From positions 7,441,501-7,505,500 of the forward strand of contig NC_084769.1 of assembly GCF_028858725.1 (NCBI RefSeq): a DNA stretch of 64,000 nucleotides. Reading direction: 5' to 3'. Of this stretch, positions 58,054-64,000 are shown in pieces. The translations under genes and the position numbers were made by a program. The notes below the pieces were generated by a model. The model did no database searches. It worked only from the letters and a program-made list of their open reading frames with translations, and was not told the DNA's origin. Each line of letters begins with the position of its first letter. The first letter of the stretch is position 1. The DNA is from Colius striatus. Taxonomy: Eukaryota; Chordata; Aves; Coliiformes; Coliidae.

Positions 58054-61000
58054 TAGTAATGGAAAAGAAAGAAGACTGTAGTGCCAGAGTAAACAAGAGA
58101 TGGAACAGAAAGGAATGGGATAAAATTCTCCTGTCCCAGTACACATTCATGAGTACAACAGGACTCTTCCAGTACTTATATCTCTCTTACAGTATAGTAG
58201 TAGAACATTATTTGTCAGTATTCTGCTTGGAGGGTACAGCTGGTGAGCTGCATGGATGCTACTGTAACCTTTTCTAACTTGTATATCCAACCATGGTCAG
58301 TACACCATTTGTTCAGCAACGTTTGGCACCTTGTTTTGAGGTCTGAACCTTAACTCTGCCTTCCACAGAAGTTGTTTGTCTCCTTAGCTCCAACAGCTGC
58401 TGCAGCATGATGCTGAATGGGAATAATTCAGGTTAACGTTCTACAGAATTGATGGAAGGGTGAAATGTGAAATCTCAGTACTTCGGTGCCTTATGTCTCA
58501 TGCTCTGCATACACCTGTGGCTGAATGTGATCCACAGCTTTCCCTTCATTAGGCTTAGGTATCTTGCCTTCCTCCTATGTACAGGAAGAATTTCTGTGTG
58601 TGTGTCACATTTCTGTGTGTCTTTCTGTTGCACACTTCATTATTTGTTTCAGAACAAAAGCAGATTATTTTGGAACAGTAGGTTCATAAGTTTGCTTTGT
58701 GTGTTCTGCAGGAGCTTTGCTTGTGCAAAAGAAGATTCTAAATAATTATGTGTTACTTTGACCTGTTTTTTAAAAGGGAGAGCTGAATGAGCAGAAAAGG
58801 TGTTTAACACATAAAGAGGAAATCCCAGCAAGAATACCTGTGCTTATGTATGTGTACTCATCCTAAGCACTGTAGGCAGTGGAATCACAAGAGCAGGGAC
58901 ATGAAGGCAGATCATCCTTCAAAATAACTGAAGCACGCCCCCCCAGAAAGTAGTAATGAATTTTAAGTGATTTGGTTGCACAGACTGAAGCTGTAGTACA
59001 AATGGGACTTCGAAGAGCCCCCAGTGTTTCGGATGCTTTGCGTAAGCAGGCAAGGAAGACACAATGTGTTAAAATCTGAGAGATACCCGAAACCACTGTA
59101 GCCACTGGTCTCCTATACCTCTTCATTCTAGGAAACAAAATTATGGGCAGCAGAGAGGAAATATTAATAGAATAGTTTTAACAGAGGTGCTGTGATGATC
59201 TGTTCCTACAAGTATGGGAGGAAGTCCAACCACAGGTACCTGTACCATGTAGTTCTGGTTTCCTCAGTGCCCCAGTTTTTTAAGGAAGAAGGAGGTCATT
59301 GAACATACTTTTTATCTGAGAAAGATTTAACAACCTAAATGCATAGATCTTGGCTCAACTCAGAGGAAAGAAGTCTGTAGTATGGAACTAAAATGATTTT
59401 TATCCATTTAAATACAGTCTTTAAAGTAGTTAAAGTATTGATTAACCAATGAGTACATTGAATAGGGCCAAATAGTGGTAAAGTGGAGCTGTGGAATTCC
59501 TGTTATTGCATGAATGAAAGGGACTGGATTTCCAAAAATAGCATCACTCCATCTAGCTGTGATATATATCAAGGAGAGTTCGATTATAACAGAATAGAAA
59601 GAGTGCAATTAATAATCTGGAAATTACATTTGTGGAGTTGTAGTGTGCAAAGTATTCTACAAAGACTGAGAGACTTCCATTCTTGTGTACATGTGAAAGT
59701 AGGCTGAGTAGTGCACTGTATTTTAGCCTTGCATTTTGTTTGTTGACTGATATCTCCCAGATGTGTCTGGTAGGGGTTTTTTTTGAGGTTAGGAATGGGA
59801 ACTAAATGCCAAGATTCTAAGGTGTTGCTTTAGTTGTTATTCTGATGCATGGAGGGAAAACAGTGATTATTTAAGGTGGAGGGGTTTTAAAAATCTTTTC
59901 CAAGGAATGATGTCTGAGGAGGAATTAATCTCGTCCTGACGGGTTAACTCATAAAATAGAGATCACATACTCGGGGAGACGAAAAATAGGGGCTGTAGAG
60001 ACAAGAGAGCTGCTAAGAAGGAAGAGTCCTCGTATACACCAGATTTTCTTTCACGTAACCATAGGTGGTCCTGGAGAAACCACTGTTGACCTACTTATCT
60101 ATTTTTCATGATAGCTTAATGAAAGTCTAACCAGTTGATTTTAGAGATGTTTGATTTACCATTCGTTTATCAGAAAAAATAAAAAAGGCAAATTGGAACA
60201 CTGATTATGTTTTTAATTCTTTACCTTCCTGCCATCCTTGAGTTTAACTGAAGTATTCAGTCTCTAAAAATGCCTACAGAAACCATATTTCATGAACATG
60301 GATGGTAGATGAAAAACAATCAAGAAAAGATTTGTGAAACACTGATTTTGGGGGTTCATCTCTTGCTTTATCTTCCTCTGAAGAAAAAATTATTTCAGGT
60401 TCATCCAGTTTTGACAGTGGGTCTGATTGATATCTTTACTCTGGCTTAATTTTGATGTTCAGCAGGGTTTTTATCTTAATAGGATCTGTCCAAATTTGAC
60501 TTGAATTAGACACATTTTGCAGTCCTGATGCCATAATTGCATCTGCTAATGCACAGCTCATTGAAACCAAAGCGTAGTCTTTTTAGAGTCAATATTATCC
60601 TTTTTAAACTACTCAGGGTAAAGGATAAACAGTAAACTGTATGTTTAATGTCAGACTATGACATATGATAATCCAGCTGTACACTGATCTTAATGCAGGT
60701 TTTTCTAAATACCTGAATACTGCAAGCTTGATTTCATTGTGTTGAATTCAATTTACTTGTTGCAAAAACTATTGTTTTTCCTGCCTGAATTGAAGCTGTA
60801 ATGAGCAAGCAGATACAGAGGGAGGTTTTTGTGGGTTGTGATTTGGTAGTGAAGACATAACACAGTCCCAATCATTTAGACAGTAAACTTCATTCATGTC
60901 TTCTCCTTATACCATAAGTAATATTGAAATTTAAATAGAAGTGTCCTTCAGTCACTTTGGGGGTTAGCAAACTGTTATTTAACATAAATCCTGTTTCCTA

Positions 61001-61956
61001 GCAAAACCTTAATTCCTCATGTGTATAGTAGAAGAATTGCAAAGTTATTTATATTGTTTAAAATGACATTATTTTCCCTTTGCATTTAGCCAACTTTATG
61101 TATTTAGTGACTGTTCATGATGGAAGATAGGTAGTTACAGCAGGCAAACACAAAAGCAAAACTAAGGTGGGAGATGAACAAATTCTACAGCTGACATGAG
61201 AAGAAAAAGATAAGTTTACAACTTTGCAGGTCTGTGCCTCAGTCGCACCTCTTTGGGATGTGGTCACACAAGGTGTTGAGTGCCCCCAATTCCATTGAAA
61301 CACATTTGTTGCTCTCTGCAACTTGCATGGCTATTATTGTAACACTGCAGCTTGTGCTGAATTACATGTGGTAATTGTTGTTATAATCCTCTAGTGTTAA
61401 AATATGCTCTGTTCTATTAGTATTTTTGTTTTGTGGCATTTAACTAATAAACACACTGGTGAAATTAGAGTGAGGTTATGACTGAAACTGCTGTTTCAGC
61501 ATTATTAACTAAACATTTTTTCTGCTGCCTTTAACAAAGGGGATTTTAAAAAGAATGAGTTTTCCTGTAAAATCAATTCTGCAGACATGTTAAAACATTA
61601 ACACTGTTAACTGCAACAGCATTTAGACTGTGTAAGTTTGCTTCTGTTTCTGCATAACTTTTGAGGAAATATTTACTGTCTTTGCCATAGTCTCAGGTAA
61701 ATTTGTCAATATTTATATGAAAGAGTTCATATTAGAGTAAACACTACTGGAAAAGAATATCATGGCAAAGAATACCTTTTTAAGGCAAAGGTAAAAATCA
61801 ATTCAACAGATGTTTCTGTCTTTAGTTTGCTGTGTTGTACCTAAGTGTGGTAGCTCAAATGGTAACTGTTACCTACCATTGTACCAAACATAGTAATATA
61901 CCTTCTAGCATCTCAGCTAAAGAGAGCTTGAATTATTTCCTTCAGATAAATTCACA

Positions 61957-62162
61957 AAATCACAGAGTCTTAAGGGTGGGAAGGGATCTTGAAAGGTCAT
62001 CTAGTCCAACCCCCCTGCCAGAGCAGGATCACCTAGAGTAGGTCACACAGGAACTGGTCAGGTGGGTTTGGAATGTCTGCAAAAAAGGAGCCTCCACAAC
62101 CCATCTGGAGAGCTCGTTCTAGTGCTCCCTCACAGTAAAGAAGTTTTTCCTCAACATTATGC
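61957..62162 (-). mobile_element. CR1 LINE 3' end, antisense
   Basis: Read on the + strand it begins AAATCACAGAGTCTTAAGGG, then GGAAGGGATCTTGAAAGGTC, ATCTAGTCCAACCCCCCTGC, CAGAGCAGGATCACCTAGAG, GGAGCCTCCACAACCCATCT and ACAGTAAAGAAGTTTTTCCT. This is the reverse complement of a CR1 tail, so the element is on the minus strand with its 3' end at 61,957. Similarity stops at about 62,162. Confidence 0.93.
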
Positions 62163-63024
62163 CAGTGCAAACGAGACAAATCTGAAAAATTTTACTCCAA
62201 ATGTAGATAAAGAAGAATCTCCAAAATCTTTGGAAGGTTGTAGTGGCACATAAAACTTGTGAGGTCATCATTTGATTCCACTGCACGTTGACAGTTGCAG
62301 TTCTTTAGAAGCTTATCTCAAATGTCTTGTTGGCTGTTTAATTCTTACAAGGAGACTGCAGTATCACAAATTCCCAACAGTTACCCTTGTTGGCAGTCTC
62401 TGAATTGAGCAGGCACTGAAACTCATATGCCTTTGGTAGAGAGAAGAGTGGTCTTGTCAGATCTAATTTGAGGTTTGGAGAATTGCTGCTTGTTCTTTTC
62501 CTTGGTCTGAGGTTAAATAAAAAACTTCAGTGTCCAGATCTGTGAATTTAGGTGCTTTCATAAATACTATTTTTTAAGCATAATTTATTATTATAGATGG
62601 GATTAGGAAGACAAAGTCTTTGCTTTGCATCCTCACTAAAGCCAGGAGGAGTTTAATGTACTGCTTTGGTGTACTGTTCTTAGCTGAGAACTCTGTTAGT
62701 TATTGACTGGTTGTGTTTCTGTGCAGACTTTCAAGTCAGACCAAATAATTGCTTTCACATTGGGTTTAGCAACCATTTTTCTAGGACTGTATGACTTAGG
62801 ACTGTACTTACCTGCTCTGGCATGAAACTGGTGTTGGTTTCATCAGAAGGATATAAGATGCATTGTTACTATCCTACTTTAGATAAATGTAACACCTTTT
62901 GGCTCTTAGCATTTTTAGAAATTTGTCTAGTTTATCAAAAACTGTATCAGCAAACCCAGATGTGACTGTTGAAATTGTCTTCTCTTCAAAAATCTCCTTC
63001 ATCTCTCCATCGTCTTCCATAAGT

Positions 63025-64000
63025 CATGGAGAACAGGAGAGATGCCTCAGGACTAGAGGAAAACAAATGTCACTCCAATCTTCAAAAAGGCAAGGAGGAG
63101 CCAGGTAATAACAGACTGGTCAGCCTCATCTTCATCCCTGGAAGGGTGACGGAACGACTTATTCTGGGTACTGTCTCCAGGCATTTAAAGGACAAGAGAG
63201 TGATTAGGAGCAGTCAGCTTGGCTTTAGCAAGGGGAAGTCATGTTTGACCACCCTTGTAGCGTTTTATGAAGATGTAACCAGGTGGATAGATGGTGATAG
63301 TGCGGTGGATGTGGTTTTATCTCAATTTCAGGAAAGCGTTTTACACCGTCTCCCACAGCATCCTGGCAGCAAAACTGAGAAAGAATGGGCTAGATTATCA
63401 GGTACTGAGGTGGATTGTTAACTGGTTGAAGGGAAGAAGGCAGAGAGTAGTGATCAATGGGGCAGGGTCTAGTCTGAGGCCTGTGTCTAGCAGAGTCTCT
63501 CAGGGGTCAGTGCTGGGACCAGTACTATTCAATATATTCATTAATGACCTTGATGAGGGAACAGAGGCACTGTCAGCAAGTTTGCTGATGATACTAAACT
63601 GAGGGGAATGACTGACACCCCAGAAGGCTGTGCTGCCATTCAGCGAGACCTGGACAGGCCGGAGAGTTGGGCAGGGAGAAATCTAATGAAATACAACAAG
63701 GCCAAGTGTAGAGTCTTGCATCTGGGAAATAATAACTCCATGTACCAGTACAGGTTGGGGAAAGAATGCTTAGAGAGTAGTGTAGGGGAAAGAGACCTGG
63801 GGGTCGTGGTGGACAGCAGGATGAGCATGAGCCAGCAATGTGCCCTCACAGCCAAGATGGCCAATGGCATCCTGGGGTGGATTAGAAGGGCTGTCTGTGG
63901 GCAGCAGGTTAAGAGAGGTTCTCCTCCCCTCTACTCTGCCCTTGTGAGACTGCATCTGGAATATTGTGTCCAGTTCTGGGCCTCTGAGTTTGAGAAGGAC
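63025..64000 (+). mobile_element. CR1 LINE with reverse transcriptase region, runs off window
   Basis: The largest CR1 piece here, at least 976 bp, starts abruptly near 63,025 (GGAGAACAGGAGAGATGCC) within ORF2 and is still in ORF2 at 64,000. It is 5'-truncated; the 3' end lies outside. Orientation matches DARS1. The relic is less diverged than the copies at 10,981 and 39,339 but is inactivated (see the ORF2 entry). Confidence 0.95.
63026..64000 (+). pseudogene. CR1 ORF2 reverse transcriptase relic
   Basis: Pieces in at least three frames are readable. Piece one (63,026 to about 63,330) has LVSLIFIPGRVTERLILGTV and SSQLGFSKGKSCLTTLVAFY. Piece two (63,291-63,602) has [20 protein letters not shown] and [20 protein letters not shown]. 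Piece three (from about 63,575) has SKFADDTKL and later MSQQCALTAKMANGILGWIR. In RT motif A the usual YLDFSKAFDTV reads [11 protein letters not shown], so a catalytic aspartate is replaced by asparagine and the next aspartate by tyrosine; the FADD box is intact. A further 1-base loss is likely near 63,920. Frameshifts plus the motif A change make it non-functional. Confidence 0.93.

Larger units (their letters stand above)
56269..64000 (+). other. DARS1: DARS1 intron 7 (incomplete)
   Basis: At least 7.7 kb, running off the window. It holds a long inverted repeat (56,444), three CR1 pieces (57,800; 61,957; 63,025 onward), and otherwise AT-rich sequence. An open frame at 57,421-57,684 has no recognisable domain and is treated as chance. 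That this is all intron 7 is inferred from the missing exon 8. Confidence 0.8.

Overview
This looks like a vertebrate nuclear window, most likely from a bird. The evidence is the exon-intron structure with GT/AG junctions, AT-rich non-coding DNA, a single CpG island, and nine fragments of CR1 (chicken repeat 1) LINEs, several ending in the typical ATTCTATGATTCTATGA-type 3' repeat. Turtles and crocodilians also carry CR1, so 'bird' is an inference. I recognise one protein-coding gene: the first seven coding exons of DARS1, cytosolic aspartyl-tRNA synthetase, on the + strand.

Layout. Positions 1 to about 34,250 are AT-rich and contain no convincing gene; open frames there are short, uncharacteristic and lack family motifs. 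The stretch holds three CR1 fragments (10,981-11,171; 11,452-12,226; 18,030-18,286), some simple repeats, and a few motif-dense patches that could be regulatory (a CRE inside a 14-bp palindrome at 20,716; a perfect RFX X-box at 21,227; a GC-rich patch at 32,570-32,760; an octamer at 33,397). In other vertebrates the gene upstream of DARS1 is CXCR4, so this may be the CXCR4-DARS1 intergenic region, but no CXCR4 coding sequence is visible.

Positions 34,250-35,200 are a CpG island with the DARS1 promoter and exon 1. The promoter has no obvious TATA box. It carries GC boxes, a strong G-quadruplex-forming C-tract array, and three TCTCGCG elements, one of them the full palindrome CTCTCGCGAGAG. DARS1 exons follow at 34,746-34,817 (start codon), 36,084-36,141, 41,298-41,390, 45,963-46,065, 54,294-54,396, 55,654-55,734 and 56,209-56,268. 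All join in phase with no stop, giving about 190 residues: the N-terminal extension, the OB-fold anticodon-binding domain and the hinge up to RLDNRVIDLR. The class II catalytic core must lie beyond 64,000. Introns contain further CR1 pieces, ending with a 5'-truncated CR1 reverse transcriptase relic that runs off the window.

I found no previously undescribed biological system. The observations most worth a second look are the promoter motif array, the X-box patch, two strong intronic inverted repeats (56,444-56,510 and 49,307-49,347), the 3'-truncated CR1 at 11.5-12.2 kb, and the sense-strand bias of the CR1 copies.
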